Assembly (NCBI GenBank): GCA_029916745.1
Contig: JARXWK010000021.1
Coordinates: 1 to 61,773 of the forward strand
Length of the DNA stretch: 61,773 nt
Origin: Dysgonomonadaceae bacterium PH5-43
Lineage (GTDB): Bacteria; Bacteroidota; Bacteroidia; Bacteroidales; Azobacteroidaceae
Reading direction: 5' to 3'
The position numbers and the translations under genes were made by a program. Below are positions 19,102-27,254 of this stretch, piece by piece. Under the pieces are notes generated by a model, which was not told the origin of the DNA, did no database searches, and worked only from the letters and a program-made list of their open reading frames with translations. The first letter of the stretch is position 1; each line of letters starts with the position of its first letter.

Positions 19102-19863
19102 TTAATTATTAAATAAACTAACAGCCATTATTATTAAAGATAAAGGCGTTACTACAAACGACACGAAAGACGTAAACGAATCTATACGAAAGAATGAATT
19201 AGAATTAGTTGGTATATATATTACATCGTTAGGTTTGATGTAATAATATTCCGAACCTATAATCGACTCACTTCTCAAGTCGAAAGTCTTCACATGATCT
19301 AAACCATCACTACCTTGTCTTATTATTTTTATATGTTTTTTATCCCCAGTGTTAGAAATATCTCCTGCCATAGCCAAAGCTTGAAAAATATTCAAATTCT
19401 CTCTATAGAGATAAAATTGTCCTTTACCGCCATCTCCTTGTATATAAAAATAGTTATTTGATAACGAAATTTTAACCTCTGCGTCAAATATTATTTTCTT
19501 AAACTCAGATGTAAGTATTCTTTCTGCCTCTTTTAAAGTCTTTCCTACAATATTAATTTTACCCAAAGTCGGTAAATCAACACAACCATCATTATGAATT
19601 TGGTAGGTCATTGCATTATTAGATTGAACAGATGACGCTCCTCCTTGAGAACCATTAAATAAAGCCTGTGTTTCTTCATCTGATGTCATAAGATAATAAA
19701 TAATCTCATCATTCACACAAAGTTTATATTCTTCAAAAGGGACAGATGGATATACAACATTAGTATCCTGAAGATATAATTTTTGCTTATTAGTTATACA
19801 AGAGGGTAATAACAGCGTTGTTATTATTATTAATAGAATATTACGATACAATTTTCCCATCAT
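19102..19863 (-). CDS. Wza-like polysaccharide export lipoprotein (second of pair)
   Basis: 253 residues. A signal sequence with lipobox LLPSC (Cys22) is followed by a Poly_export domain (KLCVNDEIIYYLMT ... GCVDLPTLGKINIVGKTLKEAE) and an SLBB-type domain. A hydrophobic helix near the C-terminus (FVVTPLSLIIMAVSLF) would span the outer membrane as in Wza. It lies 3 nt after its paralogue and 10 nt before the Wzc-like gene. Having two tandem paralogues is unusual. They may form a mixed channel or serve two glycans. Confidence 0.92.
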   Translation of the reverse strand: MMGKLYRNILLIIITTLLLPSCITNKQKLYLQDTNVVYPSVPFEEYKLCVNDEIIYYLMTSDEETQALFNGSQGGASSVQSNNAMTYQIHNDGCVDLPTLGKINIVGKTLKEAERILTSEFKKIIFDAEVKISLSNNYFYIQGDGGKGQFYLYRENLNIFQALAMAGDISNTGDKKHIKIIRQGSDGLDHVKTFDLRSESIIGSEYYYIKPNDVIYIPTNSNSFFRIDSFTSFVSFVVTPLSLIIMAVSLFNN

Positions 19864-19866
19864 TCA

Positions 19867-20649
19867 TTATTTAGTTAAGTTGTAAATCATAATGCCTAAA
19901 GATGCTACTGATGATACTATTGCAAAAATAGCTCCAAAAGAATTTATTCCGAAGAATTGTTTCTTCATTGGTTGAATGTATATTATATCATTAGGCTGTA
20001 TATAATAAAACTCTGAATTAACCACATCTGAACTTCTTAAATCAAATGTTTTAATAAGAGTACCTTCTTTAGTTTCTCTAATTATTTTTACGATGGAACG
20101 GTCTCCATAAGGTTTTATATCGCGACTTTGCGAAAGAGCTTGAAATATAGTCAAATGTTCTTTATTTATATTATAACGTCCAGAGTTCGACTCTCCAATA
20201 ACACTATAATATCTATTGGATAAATTAACATAAACATTACAACCTTCGTCTGTTAGTATTTCTTCTTTTATTCTTTTTTCAAGAGTTCCTTGAACTTCTT
20301 GTACCGTTTTATTGATTACTTTTATATCTCCAAGATAAGGAAAATAAATAGTCCCATCTGAAGAAACAGACAGAGTTCTTAATCTATCACCACTATCGGA
20401 ACCATAACCTCCTCCCGTTCCTGAAAACAGACTAAACATAGCCGCTGCTTTTCTGCTATCAACAGGAACTGTTATTCTGACCATCAATTCATCTCCTTCT
20501 TTGATTGTATATTCCTCTATTTTCACATCTGAAGAACCTGAAATATTCCCTTTCCCTTCTTGCAATAAGTTAGTCTGTTTGGTTGTCAAACAAGATGTTA
20601 AAGAAAAGACAAACAGCAAAGCAAGTATTATATTTTTTATATTCCTCAT
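19867..20649 (-). CDS. Wza-like polysaccharide export lipoprotein (first of pair)
   Basis: 260 residues. The lipobox SLTSC puts the acylated Cys at position 20. The Poly_export domain reads EEYTIKEGDELMVRI ... GTIYFPYLGDIKVI, followed by an SLBB domain and a final hydrophobic helix (IFAIVSSVASLGIMIYNL). It shares layout and several segments with the next gene (YYIQPNDIIYIQP versus YYIKPNDVIYIPT), consistent with tandem duplication. It starts 14 nt after def. Confidence 0.92.
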   Translation of the reverse strand: MRNIKNIILALLFVFSLTSCLTTKQTNLLQEGKGNISGSSDVKIEEYTIKEGDELMVRITVPVDSRKAAAMFSLFSGTGGGYGSDSGDRLRTLSVSSDGTIYFPYLGDIKVINKTVQEVQGTLEKRIKEEILTDEGCNVYVNLSNRYYSVIGESNSGRYNINKEHLTIFQALSQSRDIKPYGDRSIVKIIRETKEGTLIKTFDLRSSDVVNSEFYYIQPNDIIYIQPMKKQFFGINSFGAIFAIVSSVASLGIMIYNLTK

Positions 20650-20663
20650 TAAAGATTTACAGT

Positions 20664-21227
20664 TTAAATAGTTTTCTTAGAACGTTTAATTTTATACGAA
20701 CAATTTACATTACCCGACATTATTTTGTTTAGCTTTGAACGTATCATTTGTTTTCTTATTCCACTGATATGATCTACAAACATAAGCCCTTCTAAATGGT
20801 CATATTCGTGTTGTATAACTCGAGCTTTATAACCTTCATAAACTTCGTCGTGGGGTTCTAAATTCTCATCTAAATACTGAATACGAATACGATTAGAACG
20901 TGCTACTTTTTCGTGAATATTAGGAATAGACAAACAACCTTCTTCCATAATTGCAGTTTCGTCGCTCTTTTCTATTATTCTTGCATTAATAAATGCTTTC
21001 TTAAAATTAGCACAAGAAGGGTCTTGCTCTTCACAAGGGGTTAAATCAATCACTAATATCCTATCCTCCAATCCTATTTGAGGAGCAGCTAAACCAACTC
21101 CATCTGCTCTGTACATTGTTTCATACATATCTTCTAACAGTTTAACCAAATTAGGATAATCAACAGAGATGTCTTTTGTCTCTTTTCTTAAAACGGGATG
21201 TCCGTATAAATAAATAGGGTATATCAT
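20664..21227 (-). CDS. def: Peptide deformylase
   Basis: 187 residues. The three zinc-site motifs are intact: GVGLAAPQIG, EEGCLSIP and QHEYDHLEG. The enzyme removes the formyl group from nascent protein N-termini. Its ATG overlaps the yqgF stop by one base. It has a short basic C-terminal tail (KIKRSKKT). Confidence 0.96.
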   Translation of the reverse strand: MIYPIYLYGHPVLRKETKDISVDYPNLVKLLEDMYETMYRADGVGLAAPQIGLEDRILVIDLTPCEEQDPSCANFKKAFINARIIEKSDETAIMEEGCLSIPNIHEKVARSNRIRIQYLDENLEPHDEVYEGYKARVIQHEYDHLEGLMFVDHISGIRKQMIRSKLNKIMSGNVNCSYKIKRSKKTI

Positions 21228-21643
21228 TATCTTTTCGTTTCCAAATACGTTTGTAATAAAATAGTGGCACTTAACATATCTACCAATCCTTTATTTTCTT
21301 CTTTTTTCTTTTTACCTATACCACTCTCTGCTATAGCGTGGTTTGCCAACACCGACGTAAAACGCTCATCAACCATTACAATATTTATATGTGGTATTGC
21401 TCTTTGTAATTTATCTTTCAGTTTACTAACACCTTCAATACTTTCCGAATATTCGTAATTCATCTGGCGAGGCTCCCCTAATATAAATAAGTCTACTTCG
21501 TTTTCTTTTATATAGTTCAATAAAAATGGGATAACTTTATGTGTTGGAATTGTATCTAAACCGCCTGCAATAATCCTTAAGGGGTCTGTAACTGCCAATC
21601 CCGTACGCTTTTTACCATAATCTATCGCCAATATTCGTCCCAT
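21227..21643 (-). CDS. yqgF: YqgF/RuvX family Holliday-junction resolvase-like nuclease
   Basis: 138 residues with the RNase H-like fold motifs ILAIDYGKKRTGLAVTD at the N-terminus and VMVDERFTSVLA toward the C-terminus. The family is implicated in 16S rRNA 5' end processing and possibly recombination. It is the first gene of the long minus-strand run that continues through def into the exopolysaccharide export genes, so those genes probably share a housekeeping promoter. Confidence 0.93.
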   Translation of the reverse strand: MGRILAIDYGKKRTGLAVTDPLRIIAGGLDTIPTHKVIPFLLNYIKENEVDLFILGEPRQMNYEYSESIEGVSKLKDKLQRAIPHINIVMVDERFTSVLANHAIAESGIGKKKKEENKGLVDMLSATILLQTYLETKR

Positions 21644-21651
21644 TGAACTCG

Positions 21652-21685
21652 CAAAGGTATAAAAAAATATTTATATTCTATACAA
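21652..21685 (-). promoter_or_regulatory. Putative promoter of yqgF-def-export operon
   Basis: On the minus strand a TTG (21683-21685) is followed, after 23 nt, by TACCTTTG (21652-21659), which fits TAnnTTTG. It lies 9 nt upstream of the yqgF ATG and overlaps the 3' end of the FemAB-like gene. The spacing is at the long end of normal. Confidence 0.55.
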
Positions 21686-22684
21686 TGGAAAAAAAGAACC
21701 ATTAGGTCTTTCGTCTCCAAACCTATCATTTAACAAATTATTATACTTTTTCTCATCACACACATAATTCCATTGCTTAAAAGAAAATACAGATTCAGAA
21801 AATTTCATCTTAAAATCGAAAAGAGAATCATTCTTTCCATCTCTTCCTCCACCCAAGTGAAACCATTTAATATTACGACCAACACCCAGCTTACGAGCCT
21901 CATCCCAAACCAGCTTTGAAGGACTCATAAACAAATACTCTGTTTTAGTTGCACTTAAATGGGCTTGCATTATCGAATTACAGAAAGAACACAAAATGCC
22001 TGAAATCGCCTCTCCCTTATAATATGCCAATAACACTACAGAGTCTATCTCTTTCAAAAATGTATAAAAGTATTCATTAGGAAAGAAATATTTAGACGAC
22101 GCCGACACTCTTTTCATATTTTCCCTATACATACTCACAAATAAGTCCACGTCCTCTTTGCTTGTGGCTTCTCTAACCTCTACATTCATTTTCTTTAAGC
22201 GAGAAATCTGGTATCTCAACGAGTACGAATATTGTTTAACTTGCTGATCTTCGTTCTGCTCTAAATCTATAGCTATTGTTTTATTAGATTCTATCACCTC
22301 ACCCAGCCCTTTAATAAGCGTAGGCTGCATTGTAATAATAGGATGTAACGACGAATAAACTGATACTATTTTATTTTCTTCAAAGAAGGTTTTAAGTGCA
22401 TTTTGGAAATATAAAATATTCTCTTGAGAATTAATTTCTTTTGAAGACAAAGGTCCTCCATACCCATAAACCGATGTTATGTCATAATAATCGGTATTGT
22501 TTATTTTTCTTTTAATAAAAGGAAAAGAGAAAGACGACGTTTCATTAGAATAATGAAACAAAAGAGGCTCGCCCGATTTATCCAGATTATGATATGAAGC
22601 TAAATGATAGAAATCATAATCACTCATCGACCGAATCACTTCATTCCATTTATTTTTATTATTAGCTGGTATGACTTCAATCAT
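21671..22684 (-). CDS. FemAB/GNAT-like acyltransferase of exopolysaccharide locus
   Basis: 337 residues. The C-terminal half (about 150-320) fits the FemAB-like GNAT fold (SLRYQISRLKKMNVEVREA ... WFHLGGGRDGKNDSLFDFK). This family occurs in many exopolysaccharide and peptidoglycan-related clusters and may transfer an amino-acyl or acyl group onto a glycan or lipid intermediate. The substrate is unknown. The ATG overlaps the stop of the preceding sugar-transferase gene by one base, so the two are probably translationally coupled. Confidence 0.75.
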   Translation of the reverse strand: MIEVIPANNKNKWNEVIRSMSDYDFYHLASYHNLDKSGEPLLFHYSNETSSFSFPFIKRKINNTDYYDITSVYGYGGPLSSKEINSQENILYFQNALKTFFEENKIVSVYSSLHPIITMQPTLIKGLGEVIESNKTIAIDLEQNEDQQVKQYSYSLRYQISRLKKMNVEVREATSKEDVDLFVSMYRENMKRVSASSKYFFPNEYFYTFLKEIDSVVLLAYYKGEAISGILCSFCNSIMQAHLSATKTEYLFMSPSKLVWDEARKLGVGRNIKWFHLGGGRDGKNDSLFDFKMKFSESVFSFKQWNYVCDEKKYNNLLNDRFGDERPNGSFFPLYRI

Positions 22685-24087
22685 TAATAAGCGTTTTTTT
22701 CTCCTTTAAACATATTAATAACAGTAACAAACATAATCTTCAAGTCTAATAAAAATGACCAATTTTCTATATACCATACATCTAAACGCACACGCCCCTC
22801 CATCTGCTCTGTATTTTTAGTTTCACCTCTGTAACCATTAACCTGAGCCCAACCGGTTATTCCGGGCTTAACCAAGTGGCGAACCATATATTTATCTATT
22901 ATAGAAGAATACAGTTCTGTATGTTTCAACATATGAGGACGAGGCCCTACAACACTCATATCTCCTTTCAATACATTATAAAACTGAGGCAATTCATCAA
23001 AGTTAGACTTACGAAGGAAATTTCCAATTTTAGTAGTACGAGGATCATCTTTTACGGCTTGCTTTTCATCAGAGCTATCATTCAATCTCATAGATCGGAA
23101 TTTATAACAATTAAATTCTCGTCCGTATAGACCAGTGCGTTTTTGCACAAAAAACACAGGACCCGGAGACGACAACTTGATTAAAACACCTACAACGACA
23201 AATATTAAAGGGAAGAGAGTACACAAAAAAAGCAAAGAGAAGGTTATATCAAACACTCTCTTTATAAATTGATTATACACAAACTGTAAAGGCTCTGAGC
23301 GAACCCCCATAACGGGCATCGATTCTATACTTTCCAGCGTTAGTTTCTTTTTTACATACCTCGAAAATTCAGGAATCAAATAAAATCGTATCATATTCTT
23401 TTCCGCAAAATTAAGGAGATTAAGTATCTTTCCATCTTGCGAATTGGGCAATGTACAATATATTTCATCTATAGAATTCTCGCTAACATAATCATTAACC
23501 TCGTGAGTCATTCCCAGATAATTAGGAAGAGTGTCCTTTAATAATATATTATCATCAAAAAAGCCACAAACATGATAACCATAAGCTAAATCTTTTTTCA
23601 TTTCAGCGTATAGGTTAAGTCCATTTTTACCAGCTCCTATTATTATAACTTTTTTGTAATTTTTTCCGTATCTTCGGTATGCTTTCAGAACTTCACGAGC
23701 CAACACTCGCCATACAGTAAACAGAACAAACAATGCAAAATAGTAACCAACAACAAACGACACTGGATAGCTACTGCCCAATTTGATAAAGAAAAGACAG
23801 CAAATAAAAATCACAGCATGGACAGCAACTAAATACAACGAACGTTGGACTACTTTATCCGTAAATATTACAGGCTCGTATAGTTTTACAGGCACCATAG
23901 ATACCGAAAACAAATAGCTAAAATTAAGAAACAGAACTATTACATTCAATTTCGATGCAAATTCAACAACATCATAAGTAGCAGTCAAATTATACAATAG
24001 AAAGAATAAGCCATTGATAATAATTAAATCACATATAATTATTATCCACTTAATTAAAAATCCATATCCGTCCTTTGTCTTTACCAT
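22684..24087 (-). CDS. Initiating undecaprenyl-phosphate sugar phosphotransferase (WcaJ/WbaP type)
   Basis: About 467 residues. Four N-terminal transmembrane helices precede a CoA-binding-like Rossmann domain (VIIIGAGKNGLNLYAEM). A fifth membrane segment precedes the C-terminal bacterial sugar transferase domain (GPVFFVQKRTGLYGREFNCYKFRSMR; VGPRPHMLKH; VKPGITGWAQVNGYRGET). It attaches the first sugar phosphate to undecaprenyl phosphate. The frame is open to a TTG at 24111, but that codon lies inside the predicted -7 box (24109-24116). The ATG at 24087 (MVKTKDGYG) is therefore the better start. Confidence 0.93.
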   Translation of the reverse strand: MVKTKDGYGFLIKWIIIICDLIIINGLFFLLYNLTATYDVVEFASKLNVIVLFLNFSYLFSVSMVPVKLYEPVIFTDKVVQRSLYLVAVHAVIFICCLFFIKLGSSYPVSFVVGYYFALFVLFTVWRVLAREVLKAYRRYGKNYKKVIIIGAGKNGLNLYAEMKKDLAYGYHVCGFFDDNILLKDTLPNYLGMTHEVNDYVSENSIDEIYCTLPNSQDGKILNLLNFAEKNMIRFYLIPEFSRYVKKKLTLESIESMPVMGVRSEPLQFVYNQFIKRVFDITFSLLFLCTLFPLIFVVVGVLIKLSSPGPVFFVQKRTGLYGREFNCYKFRSMRLNDSSDEKQAVKDDPRTTKIGNFLRKSNFDELPQFYNVLKGDMSVVGPRPHMLKHTELYSSIIDKYMVRHLVKPGITGWAQVNGYRGETKNTEQMEGRVRLDVWYIENWSFLLDLKIMFVTVINMFKGEKNAY

Positions 24088-24108
24088 TCCTAAAACTAAA
24101 GAGATATA

Positions 24109-24139
24109 CAAAAGTAAGTTATAAAACTAAAATAGACAA
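24109..24139 (-). promoter_or_regulatory. Promoter of the sugar-transferase/FemAB pair
   Basis: On the minus strand a TTG (24137-24139) is followed, after 20 nt, by TACTTTTG (24109-24116), a full TAnnTTTG match. Its position decides the start of the downstream gene in favour of the ATG at 24087. Confidence 0.7.
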
Positions 24140-24187
24140 TACAATTCATATTTTATTTAGATATAAAGCAAATACATTCCATTCATC

Positions 24188-24218
24188 TTGGCTGAAAATA
24201 TATTTTTTTGTACGTTTG
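24188..24218 (+). promoter_or_regulatory. Promoter of the rhomboid-rhomboid-EEP operon
   Basis: TTG (24188-24190) is followed, after 20 nt, by TACGTTTG (24211-24218), a full match to the Bacteroidetes -33/-7 pattern, 20 nt upstream of the first rhomboid ATG. Confidence 0.72.
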
Positions 24219-24238
24219 CAGGTTAAATAATATAATCT

Positions 24239-24868
24239 ATGACAGACAATAATAGTTTCATCAATTCAATACCCCCAGTTACAAAAAACATTTTAATTAT
24301 TAATTTAATTGTTTTTGCGGCGTGCAATCTATTGAAAGCAGTTCCTTTAAGTTTGATATTAGCCATCAAACCCATAGGTTTAGGTTTTTCCGCATATCAG
24401 TTAATAACATATATGTTCACTCACGTCGATTTCGGACATTTCTTCTTTAATATGTTTGCCGTTTTTATGTTTGGACGCATAATAGAAAGTTACTGGGGAA
24501 CTAAAAGATACATAATCTATTATTTAGTTACTGGTATTGGTGCCGGTCTTATCCAATTATTAGTATGTTTTCTAACTGGAAGTTTTGCTTACACCATTGG
24601 CGCATCTGGTGCTGTATTCGGGTTACTGCTTGCTTTCGGAATGCTATTCCCCAATGCACCTATATACATAATGTTTATACCAATACCTATTAAAGCTAAG
24701 TATATGGTTATTGGATATGGAATTTTAGAACTTCTTTTCGGAATTTCAGATAGAGCAGGAGACAATGTTGCTCATTTTGCCCATTTAGGAGGAATGTTAT
24801 TCGGCATTTTATTAATCTTTTATTGGAAAAAGAAAGGAGCAAACAATGGCAACGGATTTTATTACTAA
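24239..24868 (+). CDS. Rhomboid intramembrane serine protease 1
   Basis: 209 residues with about six transmembrane helices. The catalytic serine is Ser123 in TIGASGAVFG and the histidine is His182 in AHLGGMLFG. The oxyanion residue Asn71 lies in HFFFNMF. Rhomboids cleave transmembrane substrates within the membrane. It overlaps the second rhomboid by 23 nt, so the pair is coupled. The substrate is unknown. Confidence 0.95.
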   Translation: MTDNNSFINSIPPVTKNILIINLIVFAACNLLKAVPLSLILAIKPIGLGFSAYQLITYMFTHVDFGHFFFNMFAVFMFGRIIESYWGTKRYIIYYLVTGIGAGLIQLLVCFLTGSFAYTIGASGAVFGLLLAFGMLFPNAPIYIMFIPIPIKAKYMVIGYGILELLFGISDRAGDNVAHFAHLGGMLFGILLIFYWKKKGANNGNGFYY

Positions 24869-25733
24869 TATAGAACGCTTTTTCAAACAGAAATCTGTTT
24901 TATCAAACTTAATAGCCATAAACATTATTATCTTTTTGGTTATTAAGATAGTAAGTGTCATTCTGCTTTTATTTAGAATAGATGCTTTTGCATTTTTACA
25001 ACTATTAGAATTGCCTGCATCTATAACCTCTGTACTATACCGACCTTGGACTCTCATAACCTATATGTTTACGCATTTAGATTTTTTTCACATATTATTT
25101 AATTTACTGTGTTTATATTGGTTCGGACAAATATTCCTTCTGTTTTTCAAACCCAAACAACTTGGAGGATTATATATATTAGGTGGAATAATGGGTGGAC
25201 TATTGTTTATCTTATCCTATAATCTTTTCCCTTATTTTAATCTTTTAATTAAATGGTCTTTTTTGAAGGGAGCCTCTGCTTCTGTTATGGCTATAATATT
25301 TGCTTGCGCTATTTACAAAAAAGATTTCGAAGTTCGACTTATGTTTATAGGAAATGTAAAACTGATATACATAGCCTCGGCTTTATTTATTTTAGATTTC
25401 ATATATATAATTTCTGATAATTCGGGAGGACATATAGCTCACATCGGCGGAGCCCTTACTGGTGTTTGGTTTGCTCTTGCATATACAAAGAAAGTTGATA
25501 TTACTCTATACATCAACAAGGCTATAGATGCTGTAGTTGATTTTTTCACTAAAAAGCCGCAAAAGACGAAAGTTAATACCAAGCACAAACGCCCCGAGAC
25601 TGATTACGAATACAACAAAAGAAAGAACGACGAAAAAAAAGAAATAGATATTATTCTTGGAAAGATTAAAAAATCTGGATACAATAGCCTTAGCGAAAAA
25701 GAGAAAAAGACTTTGTTCGACGCTAAAAAATAA
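24846..25733 (+). CDS. Rhomboid intramembrane serine protease 2 with cytosolic tail
   Basis: 295 residues. The rhomboid core has Ser144 in KGASASVMA and His199 in AHIGGALTG, with HILFNLLC for the oxyanion site. After about residue 215 there is a ~80-residue charged tail (KKPQKTKVNTKHKRPETDYE ... KIKKSGYNSLSEKEKKTLF). That tail resembles the small C-terminal motif found in many Bacteroidetes rhomboids. Its divergence from its neighbour suggests an old duplication and not a recent copy. Confidence 0.94.
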   Translation: MATDFITNIERFFKQKSVLSNLIAINIIIFLVIKIVSVILLLFRIDAFAFLQLLELPASITSVLYRPWTLITYMFTHLDFFHILFNLLCLYWFGQIFLLFFKPKQLGGLYILGGIMGGLLFILSYNLFPYFNLLIKWSFLKGASASVMAIIFACAIYKKDFEVRLMFIGNVKLIYIASALFILDFIYIISDNSGGHIAHIGGALTGVWFALAYTKKVDITLYINKAIDAVVDFFTKKPQKTKVNTKHKRPETDYEYNKRKNDEKKEIDIILGKIKKSGYNSLSEKEKKTLFDAKK

Positions 25734-25736
25734 AAT

Positions 25737-26834
25737 ATGAAAACATTCAAAAAGTTTGCTCTAACAGTTATAACTTTAGTATTTATATTAAGTATTATCG
25801 TTTTATTAATATCTGCTTTTTCCGATAGAATATCCCCTCTCAGGAATGTATATATATCTTTCTTTGGTCTATTTTTCCCTTTCATTTTAGGTTTCAATAT
25901 TTTATTCTTGATAATATGGGCTATATTTAAGAAATGGAAGTATGTCGCAATATCCTTTTTAGTATTAATTATATGTAGTGGATCAATAAGAGCGTATTTC
26001 CCGATTAACTTCCCTAATAAAGAGATTCCACAAAACAGCATCAAGGTATTGACATACAATGTTATGAGATTTGAACATCTGAGAAAACATTCTACAAAAG
26101 AACCAAACCCGATTTTAGAATACGTAAAAGAACAAGACCCTGATATAGTTTGCTTTCAAGAGTTCGCCTTTTCTGAGCAAGATAATTTTCTGACAAAAAA
26201 AGATATTATCAAGGCTATTGATATGCCATATCATAGTATTTTATTTCCGAAACAACATAGTTCCAACGGATTAGCAATATTTTCTAAATACCCTATCCTG
26301 TCCGCCAGACTATTACCTATAAGTAGCGAATACAATGGTGCCGGAGTATACGATTTAGACATAAACGGCAAAAAGGTTACACTGGTTAATAACCATTTAG
26401 AATCTAACAAGCTATCAGGAGAAGATAGAACCACTTACTACAATATGACGACTAAAGACATTAACTCTCAGAAATTAGAAGCTTTCACTCATTTAATGTT
26501 CAGGCGATTAAGACCTGCATTCAAGAAAAGAGCAAGGCAAGCAATAGCTGTTAGAGAATATCTCGATAAAACAGAAAATGAATATATTATTGTATGCGGA
26601 GATTTTAACGACACTCCTGTATCTTACGCTAAACACAAAATAAAAGGAAACTTAAAAGATGCTTTTGTCGAAAGTGGCTCTGGAATGGGAATTACATTTA
26701 ACCGTAATCGCTTTTACTTTAGAATAGACAATATTTTATATAGTAAAAATATGAAAGCTTATAACTGCTCTGTAGGAACTCTGAAAAATTCAGATCACTA
26801 CCCCATAGTTACTCATCTCGAATTTTCTGAATAA
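25737..26834 (+). CDS. Membrane-anchored endonuclease/exonuclease/phosphatase (EEP) family protein
   Basis: 365 residues. Two to three N-terminal transmembrane segments (about 8-30, 38-60 and 68-85) are followed by an EEP domain: VLTYNVMRF, DPDIVCFQEF, VTLVNNHLESN, IIVCGDFNDTPVSYA and LKNSDHYPIV. The catalytic Asn, Glu, Asp and His positions of the fold are all present. The domain would face the periplasm. The substrate could be nucleic acid, lipid or a sugar phosphate and cannot be told from sequence. It follows the second rhomboid by 3 nt. Confidence 0.88.
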   Translation: MKTFKKFALTVITLVFILSIIVLLISAFSDRISPLRNVYISFFGLFFPFILGFNILFLIIWAIFKKWKYVAISFLVLIICSGSIRAYFPINFPNKEIPQNSIKVLTYNVMRFEHLRKHSTKEPNPILEYVKEQDPDIVCFQEFAFSEQDNFLTKKDIIKAIDMPYHSILFPKQHSSNGLAIFSKYPILSARLLPISSEYNGAGVYDLDINGKKVTLVNNHLESNKLSGEDRTTYYNMTTKDINSQKLEAFTHLMFRRLRPAFKKRARQAIAVREYLDKTENEYIIVCGDFNDTPVSYAKHKIKGNLKDAFVESGSGMGITFNRNRFYFRIDNILYSKNMKAYNCSVGTLKNSDHYPIVTHLEFSE

Positions 26835-26951
26835 AAAACATCACCGTTAGACAAAAGATTTCTGTTATTACGAAATTAAGCTAAGAAACTGTTTCTAAGC
26901 CATTTTATTGAGAGTTTAACCTCGTGTTATTGTTGTATTTTTATCTTAAAA

Positions 26952-27196
26952 ATGCAAAGCTTCACTTAGGGTCGTCTCTCTTAGTAGAGACCCCTTGTCT
27001 CTCTACTGAGATAGGCGAGGTGTCTCTACTAAGAACGGCGGGGTGGTTCTACTGAGAGAGATTAGGCGGTTCTACTAAGAGAGACATCGGGTATCTCCTA
27101 AGAAGCAGCTCGCCTTTCTACTAAGAGCGACAGGGGGTATCTACTAAGAAGCAACTCCCCTATCTACTAACAACGACAAGGGGTTTCTTATAAGAA
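26952..27196 (+). repeat. Copy B of 23-bp phased array element (array half only)
   Basis: It opens with AATGCAAAGCTTCACTTAGG, then has ten units starting at 26978, 27003, 27026, 27049, 27072, 27095, 27118, 27141, 27164 and 27187. The spacing is 23 bp throughout except a 25-bp step between units 1 and 2, where the core switches from TAGT to ACTA. The 3' half seen in copies A and C is absent. The array runs directly into the A-run that serves the fhs terminator. It lies between convergent genes. The rest of 26835-26951 shows nothing recognisable. Confidence 0.9.
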
Positions 27197-27203
27197 AAAA
27201 AAA

Positions 27204-27231
27204 AGGTTGCAAAGAACAACCTCTGCAACCC
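27204..27231 (-). terminator. fhs terminator
   Basis: Arms GGTTGCA (27205-27211) and TGCAACC (27224-27230) form the stem. On the minus strand it is followed by a run of T (plus-strand A-run at about 27194-27204). This is a classic intrinsic terminator for the GH31-uvrB-fhs operon. Confidence 0.85.
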
Positions 27232-27254
27232 TTTCTACTTTATCCTAACTATTC

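Noticed and set aside
26978-27012. Core flips as a classical invertible promoter or recombinase site
   Set aside because: Only four bases flip within 4-bp arms, too short for any known site-specific recombinase, and no -33/-7 pair is carried by the core.
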